NCBI GenBank assembly: GCA_031291595.1
Contig: JARLIU010000286.1
Coordinates: 1 to 37,217, forward strand
DNA: 37,217 nt
Direction: 5' to 3'
Source: Ancalomicrobiaceae bacterium
Lineage (GTDB): Bacteria > Pseudomonadota > Alphaproteobacteria > Rhizobiales > Ancalomicrobiaceae
Shown here: piece by piece, positions 30,614 to 37,217 of the stretch
How the letters are laid out: the number at the start of each line of letters is the position of its first letter
Position numbering within the stretch: position 1 is the stretch's first letter
Program-made: the position numbers and the translations under genes
Notes under the pieces: model-generated
Databases searched by the model: none
The model's input: the letters and a program-made list of their open reading frames with translations, nothing else
Told to the model about the DNA's origin: nothing

Positions 30614-30640
30614 CGCTCTAACCAACTGAGCTACAGCCGC
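30564..30640 (-). tRNA. tRNA-His (anticodon GTG)
   Basis: Complete 77-nt cloverleaf on the minus strand: acceptor GCGGCTG/CAGCCGT, D-arm GCTC...GAGC, anticodon stem TCGGA/TCCGA with loop TTGTGGC, T-arm GGTGG-TTCGAGC-CCACC, encoded CCA. The anticodon GTG (30604-30606 on the plus strand) reads His codons. First pair G1:U72, discriminator A73, and no G at position -1 (the base is C). This matches the alphaproteobacterial form that lacks G-1. The gene is intact because the inserted element supplies the same 3' part. Confidence 0.96.
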
Positions 30641-30995
30641 GAAAGGGGGTATCACCCCCCGCCGAGGTGGAGACCTACTAGGCCGAAACGGGATCGAATG
30701 CAATAGCCAAAACCGGCTCGATGTGAACCGGAATTGCACATCCGCTGCGGCCACTTCGCCCTCGAGCGCCAACGGCCGGAAGCCGCCGCTCGACCGCACG
30801 GACGCCTGCCGTCAGCGTTTTGCCGCGGCCTAGTATATTTTCCTGAGGCTCAAAACAGCGTATGGCTGGGTGGATTGCATCGGATGCCGGCCAATTCTGC
30901 GCCAAGTCCCGTCAACTTGCCGCCCAAGTGCCAGTCCAGGATAGCGGCGTCGGCGCTCGCCGGTCGCCAAGTCGATTTGCCGGAGGAACCCGTTC
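30641..30995. other. Interval between tRNA-His and the exported Pro/Thr-rich gene
   Basis: 355 bp without a gene. It contains the hairpin at 30645-30659, the possible tRNA promoter (minus), and the ribosome site GGAGGA (30982-30987) of the following gene. Confidence 0.45.
30675..30703 (-). promoter_or_regulatory. Possible tRNA-His promoter
   Basis: On the minus strand TTGCAT (30703-30698), 17-bp spacer, TAGTAG (30680-30675), 35 bases upstream of the tRNA. The -10 is a weak match. A GGGGGT-ATC-ACCCCC hairpin (30645-30659) lies between it and the tRNA. Confidence 0.3.
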
Positions 30996-31967
30996 ATGCC
31001 GCGCCTCGCCCATCTCGCGTCCCTCACCCTGCTGCTGCTCGCCGCGTCGCCCGTCCCGGCGCTGGCGTTGAGCCTGGACACCGGCAGCACGGCAGCGAAC
31101 CGCGCGCCGTCGAGTGCAGTTGCGGGCATCCGCCTTGCCCAGGCGGCCGGCCCGACGACCGCCGGCGGCACGCTGCCCTATATCTCCTCCCCCGACGCCA
31201 AGCCGGGCGAAAACGCCGATGTGCCGGCGGCAAAACAACAGTCGACCTCGACGCCGCCGTCAGACGCCGCGCCGAAGCCCGACGTCGCCGACCAGGGCCG
31301 GGTGAAGCGGCTGATCGACCCGGACCTGATCGCCAAGCAGCGCAATTCGGCGCCCAACCCGCAACCGGGCGCCATGCCGGCCACCAGTCCGGCGCCGACG
31401 CCCGCCCCGACCGAGGCCAACACGCCGACCGAGGCGACGACCCCGACCGAGGCGAAGACGCCGACCACGCCGACCGAGGCGAAGACGCCGGCCGAACCAC
31501 AGCCGACCACCACGGCTGAACCGGTCCCGGCGCCCTCCGCGCCGTCGGAGGAGCCCGCCGCCAACACGGCCGCGACGCCAACTCCGGCACCGACCGTACC
31601 GAGCCAGCCGCAGCAGGATCAGGCGACGACCACCCCGACGCCCGCCCCTACGGCGCCAGCCAGGGAGCTGAAGACGGCCAAGACCCCGGCGAAGTCCGCC
31701 GACAGGCCGAAGACCGCCAAGACCAGGTCGTACGCGCCGAACGGCGCCGTGCATGACCACCCGGTGACGGACGCCTACTACTACAAGGGCCGGCCGCGCC
31801 GCGACGTGGACGCGTATCCGGTGCCGCCGCTCGGCATCCCGGCGCCGTCGGAACGGCTTTACGCCGACCAGGGAGATGAAGTGATCATCCGCCGGGTACG
31901 GCCCGTCTGCCGCACCTACCTCGTCCACGACTTCATCTTCACCCGGCGCGTCACGCGCTGCTATTGA
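30996..31967 (+). CDS. Exported Pro/Thr/Ala-rich protein of unknown function
   Basis: 323 aa. Signal peptide (LAHLASLTLLLLAASPVPAL, residues 4-23; likely cleavage near ALA-LSL). Residues about 125-235 are low-complexity, built of TEA(N/T/K)TP-like repeats and Pro/Thr/Ala runs, followed by a Lys-rich stretch (KTAKTPAKSADRPKTAK). The C-terminal 70 residues are more ordered: DAYYYKGRPRRDVDAYPVPP, and CRTYLVHDFIFTRRVTRCY with two cysteines. This looks like a periplasmic spacer carrying a small C-terminal domain. GGAGGA precedes the ATG by eight bases. No family recognised. Confidence 0.68.
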   Translation: MPRLAHLASLTLLLLAASPVPALALSLDTGSTAANRAPSSAVAGIRLAQAAGPTTAGGTLPYISSPDAKPGENADVPAAKQQSTSTPPSDAAPKPDVADQGRVKRLIDPDLIAKQRNSAPNPQPGAMPATSPAPTPAPTEANTPTEATTPTEAKTPTTPTEAKTPAEPQPTTTAEPVPAPSAPSEEPAANTAATPTPAPTVPSQPQQDQATTTPTPAPTAPARELKTAKTPAKSADRPKTAKTRSYAPNGAVHDHPVTDAYYYKGRPRRDVDAYPVPPLGIPAPSERLYADQGDEVIIRRVRPVCRTYLVHDFIFTRRVTRCY

Positions 31968-32045
31968 GGCATGCCCCGCCCGCGCTGCCTGGCTTGGCGT
32001 AATGGACGCCGGCCGGCACGATGGCGCGCCGCGGCCTTGGCGGCA

Positions 32046-32636
32046 TCAGGCGAACAAGTGCGGATGCCGGATCCGCAACGTCTGAACGAGGGCGAACGTC
32101 TTCAGATCGATGATTTCGCCCGCGTCGGCGAGCCGCGCCAGTTCGGCCAGCGGCAGTTCGACCACCTCGATGTCCTCCTGCTCGTCGGCCAGTCCGCCGC
32201 CAGCATGAACGCGCGCCGTCGCCAGATCGACATCGGCCAGATAGAGCGACAGCCGCTCGGCCGACATGCCCGGGGTAGAGAAGGCATGCACCGCCAGTTC
32301 GACCGCGCCGAGGACGATGCCGACCTCCTCGTGCGCCTCGCGCCGCGCGGTCTCGGCGCCGTCTTCGCCCTCCGCGTCGGCCAGCCCGGCCGCCACCTCG
32401 AGGACCAGCGCCTGCTCCGGCAGGATGAGCCCGATCGGCAGGCGCAATTGCCGGACCAGCACGGCGACGCGGCGCCGGCCGTCATAGATCAGCACCCCGG
32501 CACCGCTGCCGTGGCTCTCCACCTCGCGCCAGATGCGCTGCACGCGGCCGTCGAGCGTCGTCTGCTCGACGTCGAAGCCCTCGATCCGGGTGAAGCCTTT
32601 ATAGAGCAGCTTGCGATCGAGAATGCGGAAGGTCAT
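32046..32636 (-). CDS. Nudix hydrolase (NudK/ADP-ribose pyrophosphatase-like)
   Basis: Hydrolyses nucleoside diphosphates linked to another moiety. 196 aa. The catalytic Nudix box is visible as GEDGAETARREAHEEVGI, with the REAHEEVGI helix intact and one extra residue between the leading Gly and the first Glu. N-terminal strands (ILDRKLLYKGFTRIEGFDVE; HGSGAGVLIYDGRRRVAVLV) and FSTPGMSAERLSLYLADVD fit the GDP-mannose/ADP-sugar pyrophosphatase group. The start at 32636 (MTFRILDRKLLY) is chosen because the upstream extension is Pro/Arg-rich. Last gene in a minus-strand series after the sulfate genes; its substrate is not determinable here. Confidence 0.87.
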   Translation of the reverse strand: MTFRILDRKLLYKGFTRIEGFDVEQTTLDGRVQRIWREVESHGSGAGVLIYDGRRRVAVLVRQLRLPIGLILPEQALVLEVAAGLADAEGEDGAETARREAHEEVGIVLGAVELAVHAFSTPGMSAERLSLYLADVDLATARVHAGGGLADEQEDIEVVELPLAELARLADAGEIIDLKTFALVQTLRIRHPHLFA

Positions 32637-32754
32637 CGGCGGCGGATCCGATCGTCGGAGGGGGGAACGGTCCCTCCGTGCATGCGGGCAGCCGGCGCCG
32701 ATGTCAACCGGCAGTGCCGGGCCGGCCGGCTTGCGTCCGCGGCGCGCCGCCCCG

Positions 32755-33261
32755 TCAGATCGCCTTCTTCTGCCAGGGTCGCCCGGCGCCGGGGCCGTCG
32801 CTGCCGTCCCAGCCGGGCTGATAGACGTAGGGAACCGCCGGCAGCCGGCCTGCCGCCAGGGCCGCCCGTGTCGGCCCATGCGTGACGGTGAATTCGGTGA
32901 AGCCGACGCGCTGCATCAGCGCGATGAGATCGAGCAGCACGTCGCCGACCGCCCGCACCGGTCCGTCGTAGCCGTAGCGTTCGCGCAGCAGCCGGGCGAG
33001 CGAGAAGCCGCGACCGTCGGCAAATTTCGGGAATTCGATGGCGACGAGACCGATACGGGCGAAATGCCCTTCGAGGTCATCGAGCTTGTCGCCGGCGGCG
33101 ATGATGACGCCGACCATGGCGCCAGCCGGCAGCTGCCCGGCTTCGGCGAGGAACCGCGCCTTCGGCAACAGCACCGCACCTTCGGTCGGCACCGGTTCCT
33201 CGGCGCCCAGCACCCGCCACGCATCCGGCCCGAACGCTCCCTGCCGATAGACATCGCTCAT
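32755..33261 (-). CDS. DUF934 protein of the sulfite/sulfate reduction operon
   Basis: 168 aa, DUF934 family, found beside cysH/cysI in many proteobacteria; biochemical role unknown. Seen: VPTEGAVLLPKARFLAEAG, GDKLDDLEGHFARIGLVAIE, FPKFADGRGFSLARLLRERY, GPVRAVGDVLLDLIALMQRV and GFTEFTVTHGPT, all family-typical. The ATG at 33261 has GGAGGT six bases before it. An alternative ATG at 33294 overlaps the cysH stop (TGATG). Likely translated with cysH. Confidence 0.88.
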   Translation of the reverse strand: MSDVYRQGAFGPDAWRVLGAEEPVPTEGAVLLPKARFLAEAGQLPAGAMVGVIIAAGDKLDDLEGHFARIGLVAIEFPKFADGRGFSLARLLRERYGYDGPVRAVGDVLLDLIALMQRVGFTEFTVTHGPTRAALAAGRLPAVPYVYQPGWDGSDGPGAGRPWQKKAI

Positions 33262-33293
33262 GCTCAGACCTCCGGAAACCTCAGTCGTTGCCA

Positions 33294-34040
33294 TCAGATG
33301 CCGCTGCCTTCCCGTTCCTCGGTCTTGATCCTGCCGGCCAGATGAATGCCGCACTCGGTCTTGTCGAGGCCGCGCCAGCGCCCCGAGCGCGCATCCTCAC
33401 CCGGCTGGACTGGATCGGTGCACGGCATGCAGCCGATCGACGGATAGCCTTGCGCGACCAGCGGATGCTCCGGCAGATCGTGCTTGGCCGCATACGACAC
33501 CAGCTGCTCCGGCCCCCAGGCGGCGAGCGGATTGATCTTCAACCGCCGGCCGTCCGCCTCGAACAGCGGAATGGTTGCACGGGCCGCCGACTGGTAGCGT
33601 TTGCGGCCCGAGATCCAGGCATCGAACCCGGCAAGCCCGCGTGCCAACGGCTCGACCTTGCGGATCTGGCAGCAGAGATCCGAGTTCTGCAGCCACAGGG
33701 AGCCCATCGGATCGGCACCTGCGATCCGCGCCGGATCGGGCGCCAGCGTCCGCACATCGGTCAAGCCGAGCCGGTCGACCAGCCGATCGCGATACCGAAG
33801 CGTTTCGCCGAACAGCTTGTCGGTGTCGACAAACAGCACAGGCACCGACTTGTCGACCTCGGCAACGAGGTGGAGCAGTATCGCCGATTCCGCCCCGAAC
33901 GAGGAGACCACGGCGATCCGCCCGGCATAGAGGCTGCGCACGGCAAGCGCGATCAGCTCGCGCGTATCGGTCGTCGCGTGGCGCGCCGACAGTTCGCGCG
34001 CCCGCTCGGCGAGCGACGGCTCGACCTCAATCTGCACCAT
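33294..34040 (-). CDS. cysH: Adenylyl-sulfate (APS)/PAPS reductase CysH
   Basis: Reduces activated sulfate to sulfite in assimilatory sulfate reduction, using thioredoxin. 248 aa. Substrate-binding loop SSFGAESAILL, TDKLFGET, and two iron-sulfur cysteine pairs: C123-C124 (DLCCQIRKVEPL) and C204-x2-C207 (SIGCMPCTDP). The catalytic cysteine is C230 in KTECGIHL. The cluster-binding cysteine pairs mark the APS-type (4Fe-4S) enzyme common in bacteria other than enterics. Its start overlaps the cysI end by 14 bp. Confidence 0.95.
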   Translation of the reverse strand: MVQIEVEPSLAERARELSARHATTDTRELIALAVRSLYAGRIAVVSSFGAESAILLHLVAEVDKSVPVLFVDTDKLFGETLRYRDRLVDRLGLTDVRTLAPDPARIAGADPMGSLWLQNSDLCCQIRKVEPLARGLAGFDAWISGRKRYQSAARATIPLFEADGRRLKINPLAAWGPEQLVSYAAKHDLPEHPLVAQGYPSIGCMPCTDPVQPGEDARSGRWRGLDKTECGIHLAGRIKTEEREGSGI

Positions 34041-35694
34041 AGAGCGCCTCCTTGAACGGCGTTTCGCCGAGCCGGCGATAGGCGGCGATGAAGGTCTCGT
34101 CCGGCCTCAGGCGAGATCTCAGATAGACATCGACGACCGTCTCGACCGCATCGACGATCTCGTTCTCGTCGAAGCTCGGGCCGACGATTCCTCCGACAGC
34201 AGCGTTTTCGTCGGCCGAACCGCCCAACGTCAACTGATAATATTCGACGCCCTTGCGGTCGACGCCGAGGATGCCGATGTGGCCGACGTGATGGTGGCCG
34301 CAGGCATTGATGCAACCGGAGATCTTGATCTGCAACGGCCCGATCTCGGCCTGGCGTTCGGCCGCCCCCAGCCGCTCCGAGATGCGCTGGGCTATGGGAA
34401 TCGAACGGGCGTTGGCGAGCGCGCAATAGTCAAGTCCGGGGCAGACGATCATGTCGGTCACCAGCCCGGCATTGGCCGTCGCCAGGCCGGCCGCGACCAG
34501 TTCGTCATAGACGGACTTCAGATCGTCGCGCGCCACATGCGGCAGAATGAGGTTCTGCTCGTGGCTGACGCGGATCTCGCCATGCGCATAGGCGTCGGCG
34601 ATATCGGCGACCCGGTCCATCTGCTCCGCCGTCGCATCCCCGGCGACGCCGCCGATCGGCTTCAGCGAGATGGTAACGGACGCATAGCCCGCCAGCTTGT
34701 GCGGGTTGATGTTGGTCGAAATCCAGGCAGCGAAAGCCGGATCGGCCTTCACCCAGCGCTGCTGTTCTTCGCTGACGGCCGGGCGACGCGCCAGATCCGG
34801 CAAGGCGAAGAAGCGCTTGTAGCGCTCGATCTCGCCCTCCGGCAACCGCAGTTCACCCTCGCGAATGCGCTCGAATTCCTCTTCGACCTGCGCCTTGACA
34901 GCATCGAGGCCAGCCTCGTGCATCAGGATCTTGATGCGTGCCTTGAACTTGTTGTCGCGCCGTCCGTAGAGATTGTAGACGCGCAGGATCGCTTCGACGT
35001 AGGCGAGAAGGTCGCCTTCGGCCAAGAAGTCGCGCAAGTGCCACGCGGTGAACGGCGTGCGCCCCATGCCGCCGCCGACGAACACCGAGAAGCCGATCTC
35101 GCCCGCCTCGGACTTCACCACCTGCAAGCCGATGTCGTGCAGCCGGATGGCGGCGCGATCATGCGTGGCGCCGGAAATGGCGATCTTGAACTTGCGCGGC
35201 AGATACGAGAACTCCGGATGCAGGCTCGACCACTGCCTGAGGATCTCGGCGTAGGCGCGGGGATCGACGAGTTCGTCGGCCGCGGCGCCGGCAAAATGAT
35301 CGGCCGTGACATTGCGCACGCAATTGCCGGACGTCTGGATGGCGTGCATCTGCACTTCGGCCAGTTCGGCGAGGATATCCGGGATATCCTTCAGCGCCGG
35401 CCAGTTGAACTGCAGGTTCTGCCGCGTGGTGAAGTGGCCGAAGCCGCGGTCGTAGGTGCGGCCGATATGCGCCAGCTTCCGCATCTGCCGGCTGTTCAGC
35501 GTGCCGTACGGAATGGCGATGCGAAGCATATAGGCGTGCAACTGCAGATAGACGCCATTCATCAGCCTCAGCGGCCGGAACTGCTCTTCGCTCAGCTCGC
35601 CTGACAGCCGGCGCTCCACCTGGTCGCGGAACTGCGCCACCCGGGCGGAGACAAAGGCGTGATCGAAGTCGTCATAGACATACATGGGAGCCAT
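34027..35694 (-). CDS. cysI: Sulfite/nitrite reductase family hemoprotein CysI
   Basis: Six-electron reduction of sulfite to sulfide, siroheme-4Fe4S enzyme. 555 aa. Features: N-terminal MNGVYLQLHAYMLRIAIPYG, TTRQNLQFNWPALKDIPDIL, TSGNCVRNVTADH, the second-half repeat RVSHEQNLILPHV, and the cluster/siroheme cysteines in C-x5-C (CPGLDYC) and C-x3-C (CINACGHHHVGHIGILG). The start could be 35694 or the ATG at 35685. Neighbours are DUF2849 upstream and cysH downstream. The reductase flavoprotein partner and siroheme synthase (cysG) are not in the window. Confidence 0.95.
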   Translation of the reverse strand: MAPMYVYDDFDHAFVSARVAQFRDQVERRLSGELSEEQFRPLRLMNGVYLQLHAYMLRIAIPYGTLNSRQMRKLAHIGRTYDRGFGHFTTRQNLQFNWPALKDIPDILAELAEVQMHAIQTSGNCVRNVTADHFAGAAADELVDPRAYAEILRQWSSLHPEFSYLPRKFKIAISGATHDRAAIRLHDIGLQVVKSEAGEIGFSVFVGGGMGRTPFTAWHLRDFLAEGDLLAYVEAILRVYNLYGRRDNKFKARIKILMHEAGLDAVKAQVEEEFERIREGELRLPEGEIERYKRFFALPDLARRPAVSEEQQRWVKADPAFAAWISTNINPHKLAGYASVTISLKPIGGVAGDATAEQMDRVADIADAYAHGEIRVSHEQNLILPHVARDDLKSVYDELVAAGLATANAGLVTDMIVCPGLDYCALANARSIPIAQRISERLGAAERQAEIGPLQIKISGCINACGHHHVGHIGILGVDRKGVEYYQLTLGGSADENAAVGGIVGPSFDENEIVDAVETVVDVYLRSRLRPDETFIAAYRRLGETPFKEALYGAD

Positions 35695-35757
35695 CCCGTT
35701 GGTGCGGCCGGTCCGGCGTCTGTGGCCCGGACCGGACAGATGGGGCGTCGGCGCCGA

Positions 35758-36060
35758 TCAGGCAACCACGGCCCCGGCGACCGTCGGCCCCGCAGCACGG
35801 ATGCGCTCGCGCAACAGCGACGGCAGGATCAGGCCTTCGTCGACCGAAACGCCAATCGGATAGGGGTCGACGACGAGGCGCAGCGCGACATCCTGTTCGG
35901 CCTGTTTGAGCGCTGCCTCTGCCGCAGTGGGGTCGGCGAAGACCTCGGCCTGCTGCACGTCGCGGGCCCAACGCGCCGCGCCGGCGCTGTAGAACACCAC
36001 CCGCCCGTCGATCAGGCGATTGGCGGTGATGATCTGGCTCGATTTCGGAACGCGCGCCAA
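35758..36060 (-). CDS. DUF2849 small protein upstream of cysI
   Basis: 100 aa from a TTG at 36060, with GGAG nine bases upstream; no nearby ATG gives family-like length. DUF2849 content: VPKSSQIITANRLIDGRVVF, EVFADPTAAEAALKQAEQDV, and VDPYPIGVSVDEG. The family is commonly found between cysG and cysI in Rhizobiales, with unknown role. It precedes cysI by 63 bp on the same strand. An upstream Arg/Cys-rich extension is not credible. Confidence 0.78.
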   Translation of the reverse strand: MARVPKSSQIITANRLIDGRVVFYSAGAARWARDVQQAEVFADPTAAEAALKQAEQDVALRLVVDPYPIGVSVDEGLILPSLLRERIRAAGPTVAGAVVA

Positions 36061-36275
36061 GGGCAGGTACTCCAGATGATCGATGCCGGCCCGCCCGCGA
36101 GCGCAACCGGCCGCACGGGCAGAACTCCGCACCGACCAACATGTAGCGGAACGACTGTCGCGGTGCGCCGTCTGGCTTTTTGTTTTTGCCGCAGCGCAGG
36201 GAAATTCATTCCCGCAATTGCCGATGCCCGGCGATCAGATTCCAGCCCGACGCGACAGCGACCGCCGTGGCGGAT

Positions 36276-37007
36276 TCACGGCGCAAAATCGGCGAAACCG
36301 CCGGCATAGGACTTCGGCAGCGGCGACGCATAGCCGCCGAGTTTCGACGTCTTCAGCTTGAGCCGAACGAGCGCCTCGGCGAAGGCGACGGCCGCCGCGA
36401 CGCCATCGACGACGGGCAGGCCATGCGCCGCCGACAGTTTCGCCGCCAGATCCGCCATCCCGGCACAGCCCAACACGATCGCCTCGGCGCGGTCGTGCAG
36501 CTTTGCCGCCTCGATCTCGGCCTCGAGTTTTTCCACCGCCCCGGACGATGGGTCTTCGAGCGCCAGCACCTCGATGCCGGCGGCGCGGATGCTGGCACAA
36601 CGCGAGATCAGGCCGTAACGCACGAGATTGTGTTGCAGCGGCGGGATGGAGCGCGCCAGCGTGGTGACGACGGCGAACTTGCCGGCGATCAGGCTTGCGG
36701 CATGATAGGCCGCCTCGCCGATGCCGACGACCGGAACCGACGCCATGGCGCGCGCCGCATCGAGCCCGGTATCGTCGAAGCAGGCGATCACATGGGCTTC
36801 GGCGCCGCGCCGCTCTTCCTCGCGCATCACCGCCAGCATGCCCGGCACGGCGAAGGCCTCGTCGTAATAGCCCTCGATCGACGCCGGCCCCATCGCCGGC
36901 TGCGTGGCCACGATCTCCGTGCCGGGGCTTGCGGCCGCCCGTGCCGCCTCGGCGATCTTCTCGGTCATCGATTGGGTCGTGTTGGGATTGACGACGTGGA
37001 TCTTCAT
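36276..37007 (-). CDS. Asp/Glu/hydantoin racemase family protein
   Basis: 243 aa, the family's length. Cofactor-independent racemase fold with the two catalytic cysteines in VIACFDDTGLD and IVLGCAGMADL. Other family features: the N-terminal MKIHVVNPNTTQSMTEKI, PVVGIGEAAYHAAS, and the C-terminal LGGYASPLPK segment typical of hydantoin/allantoin racemases. GGGAAAG precedes the ATG. It probably racemises hydantoins or a related amino-acid derivative; the substrate cannot be assigned. It lies on the same strand 215 bp before DUF2849, probably in a separate unit. Confidence 0.85.
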   Translation of the reverse strand: MKIHVVNPNTTQSMTEKIAEAARAAASPGTEIVATQPAMGPASIEGYYDEAFAVPGMLAVMREEERRGAEAHVIACFDDTGLDAARAMASVPVVGIGEAAYHAASLIAGKFAVVTTLARSIPPLQHNLVRYGLISRCASIRAAGIEVLALEDPSSGAVEKLEAEIEAAKLHDRAEAIVLGCAGMADLAAKLSAAHGLPVVDGVAAAVAFAEALVRLKLKTSKLGGYASPLPKSYAGGFADFAP

Positions 37008-37089
37008 GGTCTTTCCCGACGGAACAAATGAAATCTGGCAGCCAGACGGCTCCGACAGCTGTCATGCACCGGACGAACCTACATGTCGT

Positions 37090-37160
37090 CATTGCGAGCG
37101 CAGCGAAGCAATCCAGAAACTGCAAGGAAACGTCTGGATTGCTTCGCTGCGCTCGCAATG
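37090..37160. repeat. Long perfect palindromic repeat element
   Basis: 27-bp arms, 37090-37116 and 37134-37160, perfectly complementary (left arm begins CATTGCGAGCGCAGCGAAGC), with a 17-base loop. This arm sequence resembles widely dispersed intergenic repeats of GC-rich bacteria. It lies upstream of the racemase gene; no gene contains it. Confidence 0.85.
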
Positions 37161-37217
37161 TCGTAACTTAGCCTTTTTATATAGCGGGCACCTCACGATG
37201 AAGGACGTTGAAGCACG

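Noticed and set aside
29968-30621. 217-residue plus-strand frame ending inside tRNA-His
   Set aside because: Overlaps the start of a better-supported minus-strand gene and terminates within the tRNA; Arg/Ser-rich with no motif.

Overview
The window is GC-rich, densely coding DNA from an alphaproteobacterium, most likely of the Rhizobiales/Hyphomicrobiales. The evidence is CtrA and its phosphotransferase ChpT, a DUF1134/EipA protein, a divergent fliI-ctrA pair, a cheA-cheW-cheY-cheB-cheR operon, a tRNA-His with alphaproteobacterial identity features (no G-1, G1:U72, A73) and a DUF2849-cysI-cysH-DUF934 sulfur operon. The genus cannot be fixed from the sequence alone.

Region 1 (1-14 kb) is a motility, chemotaxis and cell-cycle block. 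fliI (partial, minus) diverges from ctrA (plus) across a regulatory region with eight GANTC sites, a CtrA-box-like sequence and a TTAACCAT half-site. A LysE-type exporter follows. The minus-strand che operon runs from cheA (with two CheW-like domains and a terminal receiver) to cheR and ends at an intrinsic terminator. An 867-bp gap upstream of cheA holds tandem palindromic elements. Then come chpT, a secreted YHS-like protein, eipA and an anchored coiled-coil protein. CckA-ChpT-CtrA is the known phosphorelay, so this block brings together the relay's phosphotransferase, its output regulator, and probable targets (fliI, eipA).

Region 2 (14-24 kb) holds a complete dppABCDF-type peptide ABC transporter operon, a GNAT acetyltransferase, a small secreted protein, a roughly 1.1-kb non-coding stretch with an AT-rich segment, and a PAS-GGDEF diguanylate cyclase.

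Region 3 (24.10-30.61 kb) is a compact integrated element of about 6.5 kb at the 3' half of tRNA-His. It is bounded by a perfect 50-bp direct repeat. It encodes a tyrosine integrase, a BrnT toxin with an HTH antitoxin, an unrecognised 226-aa protein, an AlpA/excisionase-like HTH protein coupled to a winged-helix replication-initiator-like protein, a membrane-anchored protein followed by a truncated tandem copy of its own C-terminus, and, on the minus strand, two tandem small membrane-anchored proteins that share an unusual cysteine motif. Repeats of a GGTTCCCG-like motif sit inside both ends and look like integrase arm sites. This element is the most novel part of the window and may be a satellite-like island.

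Region 4 (30.6-37.2 kb) contains a Pro/Thr/Ala-rich exported protein, then a minus-strand assimilatory sulfate reduction cluster (DUF2849, cysI, cysH, DUF934) followed by a Nudix hydrolase, a hydantoin/Asp-Glu racemase family protein, and a long perfect palindromic repeat at the right edge.
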